A stretch of 64,000 bases of DNA, from contig JAUCMP010000028.1 of NCBI GenBank assembly GCA_030770545.1, positions 12,481,501-12,545,500 of the forward strand, in the 5' to 3' direction. Positions within the stretch are counted from its first letter, which is position 1. Each line of letters starts with the position of its first letter. A program made the position numbers and the translations under genes. The DNA comes from Macropodus opercularis (taxonomy: Eukaryota > Chordata > Actinopteri > Anabantiformes > Osphronemidae). Positions 29,567 to 41,084 of the stretch are shown here, one piece after another. Below the pieces are notes generated by a model. The model made no database searches. It saw nothing but the letters and a program-made list of their open reading frames with translations, and had not been told where the DNA came from.

Positions 29567-30654
29567 TTAAAAACGAATCATAGTTAATGTATAGTTCAGT
29601 TGTATATAATAGATTTAGTTTACTCTGTAAGGCAATAAAAAACAAAACTGAACTGAAGCCATACGAGAACTGAATGGATTTACCACTTCCTGATACATCT
29701 GGCGTCCACGTCGCCTGAACTGAAGTCTTGGTAGATGGTGATGTATGAGATACAGCCGAGTTCTGGACGTCCACACATGCCAACAGAGAAAAGGAGTTAA
29801 TGCTTTCTGTTACCTGAACGTTTCCCACTTGTGTCTACGCATCAGGACGCAGGACTATGATGCTGTGCTGATGCTTTGTTACTGAGCTTCGGTGATGGTT
29901 GGGGGTAAAGGGGTGGGGGGCGAGGGGGCGTCCAGGCCTGGCCGTGAGCGGAGTCCCTAGGGGCAAAGGTGGAGGGTGAAGAGGGCTCTGACTGCTGGTC
30001 CAATGATTCTGGAGCCACTTCTAACAAAAGCAGCACATGAAGAGGAAGGCGATCACACCGCTCCACAATCCTGCAGATGAGCCGTGGTTCTGTACTGGTC
30101 CTGAAAGCAGAGACAGGATGAAAGTGTCAGCGGCTGGAATGCTCATGAAACAACACATAGATATTAACCGAGGTTATGGAGCGAAAGGCAAAAGATGCTG
30201 CAACAGAGTCCAGCTGCTCAGAAAGTTCTCTTTCAGGACTTTGTGTAAATGTCTCCAAGCACTAAATAAAGCCCCATCAGTAGCACGTGTCAGCATCAGG
30301 TGTAATGACCTTTAACCTTCCCAGGCTGGCTGACAGTGAGTCCTGGTCTTCCTCTGGGCCTCCTCCCGCTGCTACCGACCTACATGGCACCGGCTCCTAC
30401 TGAGAGAGATGAACCGCTCTTAGTCTGGCCCGTCGCCTAGGACCTGTTTGTCATGGGTTTAGACCTGACAACACAGCTCCTAGGGTCACGCGGGCACACA
30501 AACTCCTCCACCGCGATAAGGTGTCGGTTCAAGGAGGAGAAAAACTAGAACACAAACGTTAGTGAGGTCAACTTAAAATCACATGAACAGTACATTGAAA
30601 CAAGTACAACAAAAAACTGATACTTACCTTTAGTAACACATCAGCTGAACCTAA

Positions 30655-31035
30655 CTTATCTTCACCTAACTTAAAACATTTAACTTAAGTAAACCTAACT
30701 CAATTTATCTTAACTTATTAATTGTAAGTTAACTTAACCTAACCTGTTACACAGAAACTTAATCTTTATTAACCCACGATATATTTAACTTAACCTAACT
30801 TAACTTATCTTAACTTAACTTAATTTATCTTAACTTAACAAAATATGCATAAACTTTAACCTAACTAACACACAAAAACTTAACTCAACCTACTGTAACA
30901 TAACTTAACTTAACTAAACATAAACTACTGTAACTTAACTCAACCTACTGTAACTTAACCTACTGTAACTTAACTTAACTAAACATAAACTACTTTAACT
31001 TAACTTAACCTACTGTAACTTAACCTAACTTTAGA
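30655..31035. repeat. TTAAC/CTTAA simple repeat tract, copy 2
   Basis: Counterpart of 1974-2352 with a few unit-sized differences. Confidence 0.9.
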
Positions 31036-31216
31036 TAAAACGAGTCCAGCGCCACCTGGACATAAAGGATCTGGGACCTGCCTCTTCACCACTAACCTCT
31101 AACCTGCTCCTCTCTGTTTCAGAGGGAGCATATTCTCTAGACCTTAGAGACACTGGTGGATGTCTCCACGCTTCAACCTCCCAGGCTGAGACTTGCCTGA
31201 CAGGACTCTGACTAAA

Positions 31217-31768
31217 CTAGTCAGAGTCGCTGTCATCAGTCCAGCCTGTGTGGTGAAGACCCATCCAGTGCATCCAGGGTGTAGAGGATCTGAGGCCCGT
31301 CGAAGTCGACGGCTGAGGTTCCTCGAGGTCGTCCTCAGCATCCACACGCTGCCTCTTACCTGCTGTACTTACCTGCTCCAGGTCGCTCTCTTCCCTGCTC
31401 CTCTTCGTCGCAGACCGAAGTCCTGACGTCGAGGGAGCAGAGAGAGGAGACCTGGGTGGGACCAGAGGAGAAGGAGGAGGAGGAGGAGGAGGACCAGCAG
31501 CAGCCACAGGAGGAACGGCCGGTTCCACACTTACCTCAGGAACCGGCCCTTCCTCCTGTTCCAGACCGGAGTCTGGTGGCAGCTGCTGGACGAGGGGAGG
31601 GGGGCGCAGGTCGTCCTCGTCTTCGGTCATGGAACCATAACCAGAATCGGAGTCGCCCCAGCCCACTACGTCCTCCCACACGTCCTCGTCCTCATCGTCA
31701 TCGTCTTCCCACTCGCTGTCGGTTTCCTCTGCGCGGTCGTCCAGGTCGTTGAGGAACAGCTCGTCCAT
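31217..31768 (-). CDS. Unassigned acidic, proline-rich protein frame (SD-A copy 2)
   Basis: Counterpart of 2533-3072; the open frame starts at 31855, with the preferred ATG at 31768. It has four more residues than copy 1, from a 12-bp in-frame insertion in the proline run (PPPPPPPSPLVPP against PPPPPLVPP). Only a few substitutions separate the copies, and none is a stop. The same branch-point, acceptor and donor strings are present. Function unknown. Survival of the frame in both copies is suggestive but not strong, because the duplicates are young. Confidence 0.45.
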   Translation of the reverse strand: MDELFLNDLDDRAEETDSEWEDDDDEDEDVWEDVVGWGDSDSGYGSMTEDEDDLRPPPLVQQLPPDSGLEQEEGPVPEVSVEPAVPPVAAAGPPPPPPPSPLVPPRSPLSAPSTSGLRSATKRSREESDLEQVSTAGKRQRVDAEDDLEEPQPSTSTGLRSSTPWMHWMGLHHTGWTDDSDSD

Positions 31769-31963
31769 CCTTAGAAAGGGACAAAGCACCAGAACACTTA
31801 GTACGGCAACAACTTCCCAGGACATCCTTTGTTGGTGACAGAGGAAAGCAGACATAAGTCAGTTATGGACGAAGTCACTGTAGGAGCCTGGTGCAACCGT
31901 TACTGGAAACATGTGTCAACAACACGGCCAGTTAACGTTCATCGTCATTTTGAGCCACAAGTA

Positions 31964-32589
31964 AAATATCAAGTCACAACTTTCACTATTGTCCATTGTT
32001 TTACCTTTCATGTCGAATTCACATTATGTTTATGAATTATTCACTAAGATCCAACTTGCTGTAAAATAACTTACTGCTAAATTGCATTTTTGCATATCAT
32101 GCATAAGTATATGCAAAACATATAATAATACTATTAATAATAATAATAATAATAACTCACATAAGTATCAACTCACGGTTTGTGTAGGAGACATGAAGCT
32201 CAAAACTAATCAAACAATAAATCACGTGTTTCTCCCAAATCAATTAGTGTAAAGTTCATTAGGCTCGTTTGATTAAAGCTTTGTAACATTTAGACCAACT
32301 TTCCATTCAAACCTTTCTGGTTTTCAGGAATCTCTAGTTTAGTGCATGTTTTCCAGTCACCACCAGAACTGATTAGCAGCACCAGTCCAGTCAGGGAGCG
32401 ACCACAGAAAAGGGCCTGAGCGCGTGCTGGCGTCTCCGCGTCTCCATGGTGACCACGAAACGCATTTTAGGAATTTTTAAAACCCCAAATAACTTTTATA
32501 ATCTACACCTTTGCCAAATTATTCATAATTAATCCACACGTTTAAAGCCATGTTAGCGGTGAATAATAATAAAGCCATTAAACGTGTCT
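31964..32589. other. AT-rich spacer, no gene
   Basis: Contains an AATAAT microsatellite near 32126-32155. I recognise nothing else. Confidence 0.5.
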
Positions 32590-33130
32590 CCCGCTTCAGA
32601 TGAGGAGATTCCTCTGCGTTTAAAGAGCTTCAATGGCTGCTGCTAATGGAGGCTAACAGACCAGCAGCAGGTCTTCGCTCACCTGCCAAGGGGACGTGGT
32701 TGTCGGTCACTCGCCGCTGCTCTGGGGCCTGGTCTCAGCAGATGCTCCGGTGGGTTTGAGTCCAGTAGATGAGTGGTCGCTTTCCAAGAGGTAGAGATCA
32801 GTGTCCGAGCGCTTTCGTTAGCTGCTATTAGCGTTAGCTTTAGCTTTCCCAAAGTTCAGTGGAGGTCAGCGTCCAGCAGCCTGGTGGGAACCAGGCGTCT
32901 GCAGCCTTATATAGCCTCGCCTGGGTCGTCGCTCCGTTTCCATGGCAGCCACTGACGCACGTGCGTCAGGTGTGAGCTAATGTCTGCTGCTAATCGTAGT
33001 TTGCGTCGCTGTGTTTTATAAACGCTCCTTACTGGCAAACGGTGAAACTGCAGCAAGTTGCTGTGGCGGTAACTCAGGCTGAAAACACACGAGTTGAAGT
33101 CGTTGGTTCCGGTGAAAGTCAGTCCAGGCG
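32590..33130 (-). promoter_or_regulatory. Promoter-like module, single copy
   Basis: Read on the minus strand, the palindrome TGACGCACGTGCGTCA (32953-32968; CRE half-sites around a CACGTG E-box) is followed by CTATATAAGG about 40 bp downstream. A GC-balanced leader ends in CCTTGGCAG/GTGAGCG, a good splice donor. This looks like a TATA promoter with a 5' non-coding exon. The downstream gene is not identified. The same module occurs at 37530-39585 (four times) and inverted at 61965-62480. Confidence 0.5.
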
Positions 33131-34524
33131 TAGCTGCTTCCTTCTGACCGCTGCTCGTGCTGGGCCTTCATCAGCCACCAATGATTCAGGCTCCAGCATC
33201 AGCTGCACCCAGCAGTGCTGCTGTTACAGCGCCCCCTGCTGGATGGACTCACAGAGCCCCTCAGTCAGTGGAATGACTGGACGTGTGACAGTTATCTTCA
33301 TTAGAATAATCGTAGTTTTATACAATAATCACATATAATAATAATAATATTGGTATTATTTTGGTTTGTGTCGTACGTTCCTGTAGTTACTCTTCATGTC
33401 ACACTGTTTATTATATAATGATGACTTGATTTTGATTCCTTGAAGCACTTTAAACCACTTTAAACCATTTCCTTTGCAGTAGTAGTAGATCTGCTGCAAA
33501 GGAAGACGTCCAGTTACCGTGATTCAATTCTCAGACAATCTCACCTAGAAGAAGCGTCACCAACATTTAGGCTTTTATTTCCAGGTAGTTACATCTGAGG
33601 ACTTATATTCATCTGACAGATGAACATGTTGTAGAATCTAGACTTGACAGAAAAGCCTTCATTCATTCAAGCCTTCTTCTCTGGTGACCTCTTGACCTCA
33701 CCAGGCCTTTGCTTTCTTCTTTCCTGGTGCTTGCACATCAGCCTTTTCTTATTGTTTGCTTTAGGGGCTTCTCCCTTCAGTCTGGCCTGTTGTGGCTACA
33801 TCACGCGCACGCTGATAATTTAACAGGTTTCTAGAAATGTGTCATTATTTAGCTCATTTGGTTTTGGGTTGTTGTTTTGTATCTAACAAAACTTGTGACC
33901 TTAAGTTGGTCTCCTCAGCAGCTTCATGCTTGGAAACGTGTGCCTGATGTATGGGACCCATTTTCTTCAAGTCTCTACCCCCACTGTGATGTAATGACTC
34001 AAGGAGCGAACAGAGCTGCTTTTAGAAACACTTTGTTACTTAGCCTAGTTGGGCTCATGTTCTTATCAACACAGATCAAATCCGTAAAATGATGCGACTC
34101 GTTTGCCTGCCTCTGCATATTTCTCATCTCACCACTGAGAATAAATTCATGTTTATTTATTTGAACCTTACTCTATGTCTGACTGAATTCATGTTAGTTG
34201 GAACATCTCTGACAACAACAGAGCGAGTCACAGAAATTTAATAAACATCAAGACAGAACAAAGTAACAATAAAAGAATGAAATGTGCTCTATTAAATATC
34301 ATCTCTCTGTTAATAAATGACCTGCTCAGTGACCATCACTGTATGTAATTCATATCTCTATGCAAACACTTTTTTGCAGTAGCTGCATTTAGCCTGTGAC
34401 ATCACCAGACTTAAGCTTTGTTTGCTTGTGATGCTTTTCCAGGTTTGCAACCTCCTGCAGTTGCTCGTTCTTTGAGAGGTCGCTGCCTTTAGATATTCAT
34501 CATGTAAAGAATCAGCAAAACCTG

Positions 34525-34743
34525 TCAATCACATGTTCCAGAACATTTATTCACATGAAACACGGGTGGGTTCAGACAGAACGTGCTCTCTTCTAAGTTC
34601 TGCATCAGACTCATTATTCCACATAGACGTAGTGTCAGAGCTCGTCCAGCAGAGGGAGCTCTATGCTGCGGCTTCTGTTGAAGTGCGGTCGCTTCCTGTT
34701 GCACTACTTCCACACATGACATGAGGAAGCTGTGTTCGCTCAT
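34525..34743 (-). CDS. Conserved 72-codon frame (copy 2)
   Basis: Translates identically to 4146-4364. See the 4146-4364 entry for status. Confidence 0.25.
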   Translation of the reverse strand: MSEHSFLMSCVEVVQQEATALQQKPQHRAPSAGRALTLRLCGIMSLMQNLEESTFCLNPPVFHVNKCSGTCD

Positions 34744-35498
34744 CTTTCAGGTGAAACTAGTCTCTTTCCAGGTGTGATCTCGTCATGTCCATCAGTAGTT
34801 ACGTCCATGTTTTATTCAACGTGCTGTAGACTCCCAGTAATGTGTTTTAAACGGCTTCTGTTGGTTCGTAGCATGGTGCTAACGGCATTAGCCTGCTATG
34901 CTAACTTGTACAGTAGCAGCAGCATTAGCCGCCATAGCCGCTTATGCTGTTAGCTCAGTAATGTGACGTAGATGTGACGTGGTCTACATTAAGGGCGGAA
35001 GGGTCAACATTCCAGCGATGACGATGTAAAAACATGAACATGTTCAAACTCATTTTCATCTAAAGGATCTAAATGAATAATTTTCGGACTTAACAGCAGA
35101 TAATCAACCAGCACAACTTCACTACATGTAGGAGAGGATCCCGCTCTTTGTCTTTGTGTTTCACTGTGACCTGCTGTGACATTTAGCAACGATTAGAAAT
35201 ATCTATGTTGTTGTTTTTTCATGTCAACATCAGATCTTTCAACTCAAACCAACTTCCTATACTTAAATTATGTTTTTTTTTGCAGCCATTTTTCCTGAAT
35301 CTGTCTATAAAACGTGAGCTTTTCTCCTGGAAACCTAACCACACTGTTGTTCCTGGAAATGGGTCTTTTTTCAAGCAGAGCAAGTTCTGATCCAGGCAGC
35401 AGCAGGACTCTGAAGCCAACACAGCACACAGAGAAAATAACACGTCTCACTGGGTTGAAGTTCAAGTTCACCTTCACAGACTGGTTAGAGCTTTGAAC

Positions 35499-35876
35499 TC
35501 ATGGTGCAGGTGATGGAAACAGCTGAGGAAACAGCAGAGCACAGGGCAGAGGAACAAACACGAGCGACGTCTTTTCCAGGTAGGAGGCAGAATGTAATAT
35601 TTGACATGACCAAAAGAGAAAAACTTAAAGAGGCTGTTTCACATAGGAGATAAAAGCTGGGGAGCTGTTGCACATCCCAGCAAAATGTGTCCTGTCAGGA
35701 TTGTATATGTTTTTTTCTGATCTGCAGATGATGAGCATAGAGCAGCCACTGAAAAATACTGAGAAGTACAAGGGTGAGCTCTGCTTCCTGCAGGCGTCCT
35801 ACACCAGGAAGAGAAGCTCAGAGACAAGGCAGAGCTGCTGGTGGTTCAGCTGTTTGACCTCCAGCACAGAGGTACA
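35499..35876 (+). pseudogene. CIBAR/FAM92-like fragment, copy 2
   Basis: The first segment (35499-35579) begins MVQVMETAEE and ends at a CCAG/GTAGGA donor. The second (35728-35876) follows a TTTTTTCTGATCTGCAG acceptor and reads SLKNTEKYKGELCF and ASYTRK, the start of the BAR domain. The KLRDKAELLV block that should follow is there but one frame off. The sequence returns to the first frame at SSTEVQ, then jumps into unrelated sequence: about 460 bp holding the next BAR segments (present in copy 1) is deleted. Confidence 0.65.
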
Positions 35877-36127
35877 GAGACTAAGACTAAGCAGAGACTT
35901 TGATCGTTCAGGGCTACTTAACATTTTTGCTCTTCCAGTCAAAAGACGTCAGTAACACCAGCATTAAACGCCAAAGCAAAGTAAACTAAACTCTACAGTA
36001 TTATACAGCACATCCTTCTGGTGTGTTGCTACTTCCCACTGCGCAGTTCATCATTCTACCACTAGATGGCACTGAATCCAACCTTTTTGAATATGTTCAA
36101 ACAATGAAATTGCTACATCAGTGTGTG

Positions 36128-36531
36128 TATGTTTATTTATTCTTTTAATTACATGTATTATGTGGTATAAAATCAAGCACAACCAGGAGAGAGTCCTGAT
36201 GTGCTAATGTAACTAATGTAACTTTCCCCAGGCCCGTTTGGAATCTTAACTACCTCCCAGAAAACCATCACTAAGGTGAACCTAACGATTCTCACCTTGT
36301 GTCACTTGCAGCCACATAGTGTCTAACAGCACCAGAGAGGGACGAAGAAGAACAAGAGCAGGAAGAAGAGGAGGAGAGATATGACTCAGAGAGAGAGGAG
36401 AGCCAGCAACACAGCAGGCAGTCAAATGCTGCTCAGTATGTCCAGATGTGCAGATGGCAAAGGTACCAGCTCGTGTATGGAAACATAACCATAAGCAACA
36501 CAGCAACTATAGTTGCTATGTAGTATGTTCA
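36128..36531 (+). other. Copy-2-specific segment with an acidic exon-like frame
   Basis: Absent from copies 1, 3 and 4, which join across it. It contains an acceptor-like CTAACAG at about 36330 and an open stretch rich in glutamate (ERDEEEQEQEEEEEERYDSE) up to CAAAG/GTACC near 36472. It could be an exon lost from the other copies or an insertion. No family is recognised. Confidence 0.35.
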
Positions 36532-36647
36532 TTGCAATATTAACATACAGTCAGACAAACATAGTGCACACATGAAAAATTAAGTCCTACTAATAAATGT
36601 CCTGTTTTATTATATTTTGTATTTTATTATAACATTACACATAACAG

Positions 36648-36803
36648 GTCAGCACCACACAGGCAGACGCAGGGACACAGCTTCTCCTGTCCAGTATAAC
36701 TCTGCAGAACCCAACAGAATCTGCTGCAGCTACAGTAGCTACAGTGATACTTGTATTGGTTGTGCTTTGTTTTTGTGCGACCGTTAACCCTGTGTTAATT
36801 TAG
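36648..36803 (+). CDS. Exon with hydrophobic C-terminal segment (copy 2)
   Basis: After a CATAACAG acceptor the exon encodes VSTTQADAGTQLLL, then NPTESAAATVATVILVLVVL, CFCATV and a short tail before the stop. It looks like the last exon of a single-pass membrane or GPI-anchored protein. It is intact in copies 2, 3 and 4. Which upstream exons it belongs to is unclear; it lies about 770 bp after the CIBAR-like fragment, whose family has no membrane span. Confidence 0.4.
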   Translation, partial: VSTTQADAGTQLLLSSITLQNPTESAAATVATVILVLVVLCFCATVNPVLI

Positions 36804-37170
36804 TATTGCAACACAATAGGATCCAAAGTTGGCTAAGTAGCAAATGTGAGCAGGAACCTTTGGGGAGATGTGGTGACGCACTTTGTTTGAGCCAGTTAAA
36901 ATGTTCACTTTCTCTCTCCTCCTTTTTTAGGGAGAGATAATTGGTTCCACATCTAGGTGGTACATGAGTTAACCATCAGTAACCATCAACGGACTCTCCT
37001 CAGTCAGTTGATAATGAAATTTAATAAAAGTCAAAATTCAGTCAGGTGTGACACTATAATAGCAAAATGACATCAATGAAGTGATCCTGGAAAATCTTAG
37101 TCCTAATGAATTTATCCTTGTGTTATTAAGTCAGTGACATTTGTTTATAATGTTGGTTTTCACATAACAG

Positions 37171-37292
37171 AAAGGAACGTGAGGACCATGATTTCACAAC
37201 CACTGCAGAACTGAGCTGTGCAGAGGAACAGCCATTAAAGACTCCAGAAAAGAGGAAGCCAAGGAAGACGACCTCCTCAGACGACCAAACGG
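37171..37292 (+). other. Exon-like lysine/threonine-rich frame
   Basis: Acceptor TTCACATAACAG is followed by an open stretch ending in PEKRKPRKTTSSDDQTG before a weak GTCGGT donor. The same sequence is inverted at 62740-62865. No family recognised. Confidence 0.25.
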
Positions 37293-37529
37293 GTCGGTAT
37301 TGACGTCCTACTGCAGGCGCTGATTAGACAGACGTTACTCTGTGTCCTCCCTCTGTTTACTATGTATGTTGACTGATGAATCGTGTCTCTCCCACTGTGC
37401 TGGTCAAGGCCGCCCCTCGTAGAACAAGGGTGTTAATGCTGATCAAAACCCTCGTGCTGGTGGATAGCTGGTGAGAAGTCATCTACTGGCTCCGGGACCT
37501 TCCTGCAGTGGCTCACATGGATCCACGTC

Positions 37530-39585
37530 GCGAGGAGATTCCTCTGCGTTTAAAGAGCTTCAATGGCTGCTGCTAATGGAGGCTAACAGACCAGCAGCAG
37601 GTCTTCGCTCACCTGCCAAGGGGACGTGGTTGTCGGTCACTCGCCGCTGCTCTGGGGCCTGGTCTCAGCAGATGCTCCGGTGGGTTTGAGTCCAGTAGAT
37701 GAGTGGTCGCTTTCCAAGAGGTTGAGATCAGTGTCTGAGCGCTTTCGTTAGCTGCTGTTAGCTTTAGCTTTAGCTTTGCCAAAGTTCAGTGGAGGTCAGC
37801 GTCCAGCAGCCTGGTGGGAACCAGGCGTCTGCAGCCTTATATAGCCTCGCCTGGGTCGTCGCTCCGTTTCCATGGCAGCCACTGACGCACGTGCGTCAGG
37901 TGTGAGCTAATGTCTGCTGCTAATCGTCGTTTGCGTCGCTGTGTTTTATAAACACTCGTTACTAGCAAACGGTGAAACTGCAGCTAGTTGCTGTGGCGGT
38001 AACTCAGGCTGGAAACACACGAGTTGAAGTCATTGGTTCCGGTGAAAGTCAGTCCAGGCGTAGCTGCTTCCTCTGCGTTTAATGAAGGCTAACAGACCAG
38101 CAGCAGGTCTTCGCTCACCTGCCAAGGGGACGTGGTTGTCTGTCACTCGCCGCTGCTCTGGGGCCTGGTCTCAGCAGATGCTCCGGTGGGTTTGAGTCCA
38201 GTAGATGAGTGGTCGCTTTCCAAGAGGTTGAGATCAGTGTCTGAGCGCTTTCGTTAGCTGTTGTTAGCTTTAGCTTTAGCTTTGCCAAAGTTCAGTGGAG
38301 GTCAGCGTCCAGCAGCCTGGTGGGAACCAGGCGTCTGCAGCCTTATATAGCCTCGCCTGGGTCGTCGCTCCGTTTCCATGGCAGCCACTGACGCATGTGC
38401 GTCAGGTGTGAGCTAATGTCTGCTGCTAATCGTCGTTTGCGTCGCTGTGTTTTATAAACACTCGTTACTAGCAAACGGTGAAACTGCAGCTAGTTGCTGT
38501 GGCGGTAACTCAGGCTGGAAACACACGAGTTGAAGTCATTGCTTCCGGTGAAAGTCAGTCCAGGCGTAGCTGCTTCCTCTGCGTTTAATGGAGGCTAACA
38601 GACCAGCAGCAGGTCTTCGCTCACCTGCCAAGGGGACGTGGTTGTCGGTCACTCGCCGCTGCTCTGGGGCCTGGTCTCAGCAGATGCTCCGGTGGGTTTG
38701 AGTCCAGTAGATGAGTGGTCGCTTTCCAAGAGGTTGAGATCAGTGTCTGAGCGCTTTCGTTAGCTGCTGTTAGCTTTAGCTTTGCCAAAGTTCAGTGGAG
38801 GTCAGCGTCCAGCAGCCTGGTGGGAACCAGGCGTCTGCAGCCTTATATAGCCTCGCCTGGGTCGTCGCTCCGTTTCCATGGCAGCCACTGACGCACGAGC
38901 GTCAGGTGTGAGCTAATGTCTGCTGCTAATCGTCGTTTGCGTCGCTGTGTTTTATAAACACTCGTTACTAGCAAACAGTGAAACTGCAGCTAGTTGCTGT
39001 GGCGGTAACTCAGGCTGGAAACACACGAGTTGAAGTCATTGGTTCCGGTGAAAGTCAGTCCAGGCGTAGCTGCTTCCTCTGCGTTTAATGAAGGCTAACA
39101 GACCAGCAGCAGGTCTTCGCTCACCTGCCAAGGGGACGTGGTTGTCGGTCACTCGCCGCTGCTCTGGGGCCTGGTCTCAGCAGATGCTCCGGTGGGTTTG
39201 AGTCCAGTAGATGAGTGGTCGCTTTCCAAGAGGTTGAGATCAGTGTCTGAGCGCTTTCGTTAGCTGTTGTTAGCTTTAGCTTTAGCTTTGCCAAAGTTCA
39301 GTGGAGGTCAGCGTCCAGCAGCCTGGTGGGAACCAGGCGTCTGCAGCCTTATATAGCCTCGCCTGGGTCGTCGCTCCGTTTCCATGGCAGCCACTGACGC
39401 ACGTGCGTCAGGTGTGAGCTAATGTCTGCTGCTAATCGTCGTTTGCGTCGCTGTGTTTTATAAACACTCGTTACTAGCAAACGGTGAAACTGCAGCTAGT
39501 TGCTGTGGCGGTAACTCAGGCTGGAAACACACGAGTTGAAGTCATTGGTTCCGGTGAAAGTCAGTCCAGGCGTAGCTGCTTCCTT
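37530..39585 (-). repeat. Four-unit tandem array of the promoter-like module
   Basis: The GGCTAACAGACCAGCAGCAG marker recurs at 37581, 38087, 38593 and 39093, giving unit lengths of 506, 506 and 500 bp. Each unit carries the minus-strand TATA string, the CRE/E-box palindrome region and the GTGAGC donor. The palindrome is perfect in units 1 and 4 (37883, 39395), has one change in unit 2 (GCATGTGC, 38389) and one in unit 3 (GCACGAGC, 38889). Confidence 0.9.
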
Positions 39586-39989
39586 CTGACCGCTGCTCGT
39601 GCTGGGCCTTCATCAGCCACCAATGATTCAGGCTCCAGCATCAGCTGCACCCAGCAGTGCTGCTGTTACAGCGCCCCCTGCTGGATGGACTCACAGAGCC
39701 CCTCAGTCAGTGGAATGACTGGACGTGTGACGCCTCAGTCCGCAGCGCTCACTGGTGAACTAGTCCCTTGGTTGGATGAAAAGCCTCCTTCATGTCCCTG
39801 TGACACGTTAGGACTCAGTTGAGTGTATGAGTGGAAGCTCAGAGGAAGAGCTGCTGTCAGTCAGGACCAGCAGGTCTGTAGCTGGAAACACTGAGCAGGT
39901 GAGGTTGTGACTGAAACCCTGTAGGGAAAGGAGGCAGACGACTGGACAGTTATGTTCATTAGAATAATCCTAGTTTTATATAATAATCA

Positions 39990-39990
39990 C

Positions 39991-40037
<47 letters not shown>
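39990..40037. repeat. AAT trinucleotide microsatellite
   Basis: About 16 AAT/ATA repeats. The same site has only a few repeats in copy 2 (33335-33355) and copy 4 (61735-61752), so it expanded after duplication. Confidence 0.95.
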
Positions 40038-40811
40038 GTATTATTTCGGTTTGTGTTGTATGTTCCAGTAGTTACTCTTCATGTCACACTGTTTATAATA
40101 TAATGATGATATGATTTTGATTCCTTGAAGCGCTTTAAACCACTTTAAACCATTTCCTTTGCAGTAGTAGTAGATCTGCTGCAAAGGAAGACGTCCAGTC
40201 ATTGTAATTCAACTCTCAGACAACCTCACCTAGAAAAAGCATCACCGACATTTAGGCTTTTATTTCCAGGTAGTTACATCTGAGGACTTAGAAATGTCAT
40301 TATTTAGCTCATTTAGTTTTGGGTTGTTGTTTTGTATCTAACTAAACTTGTGACCTTAAGTTGGTCTCCTCAGCAGCTTCATGCTTGGAAACGTGTGCCT
40401 GATGTATGGGACCCATTTTCTTCAAGTCTCTACCCCCACTGTGATGTAATGACTCAAGGAGCGAACAGAGCTGCTTTTAGAAATACTTTGTTACTTAGCC
40501 TAGTTGGGCTCATGTTCTTATAACACAGATCAAATCCTTAAAATGACGCGACTCGTTTGCCTGCCTCTGCATATTTCTCATCTCACCACTGAGAATAAAT
40601 TCATGTTTAATTATTTGAACCTTACTCTGTGTCTGACTGAATTCATCTTAGTTGGAACATCTCTGACAAATACAGAGCGAGTCACAGAAATTTAATAAAC
40701 ATCAAGACAGAACAAAGTAACAATAAAATAATGAAATGTGCTCTATTAAATATCATCTCTCTGTTAATAAATGACCTGCTCAGTGACCATCACTGTATGT
40801 AATTCATATCT

Positions 40812-41084
40812 CTATGCAAACACTTTTTTGCAGTAGCTGCATTTAGCCTGTGACATCACCAGACTTAAGCTTTGTTTGCTTGTGATGCTTTTCACATGAA
40901 ACACGGGTGGGTTCAGACAGAACGTGCTCTCTTTTAAGTTCTGCATCAGACTCATTATTCCAAATAGACGTAGTGTCAGAGCTCGTCCAGCAGAGGGAGC
41001 TCTATGCTGCGGCTTCTGTTGAAGTGCGGTCGCTTCCTGTTGCACTACTTCCACACATGACATGAGGAAGCTGTGTTCGCTCAT
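40812..41084 (-). CDS. 72-codon frame, altered version (copy 3)
   Basis: The first 60 codons match the other copies. A deletion then fuses the frame to downstream sequence, giving a different 28-residue end (SITSKQSLSLVMSQ...). This argues against strong constraint on the C-terminus. Confidence 0.2.
   Translation of the reverse strand: MSEHSFLMSCVEVVQQEATALQQKPQHRAPSAGRALTLRLFGIMSLMQNLKESTFCLNPPVFHVKSITSKQSLSLVMSQAKCSYCKKVFA

Larger units (their letters stand above)
28554..31963. repeat. Segmental duplication SD-A, copy 2
   Basis: Direct duplicate of 1-3262. Upstream of 28554 the retroviral gag continues naturally, so this copy shows the original context. Identity ends at about 31963, where sequence changes to an unrelated AT-rich stretch. 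Confidence 0.9.
33131..37529 (+). repeat. CIBAR-containing duplicated block, copy 2
   Basis: Matches copy 3 (39586-42870) and the inverted copy 4 over most of its length. Unlike the others it has an extra segment at 36128-36531, between the coding fragments and the hydrophobic exon. 36800-37530 is shared with copy 4 (63230-62500) but not with copy 3. Confidence 0.85.
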
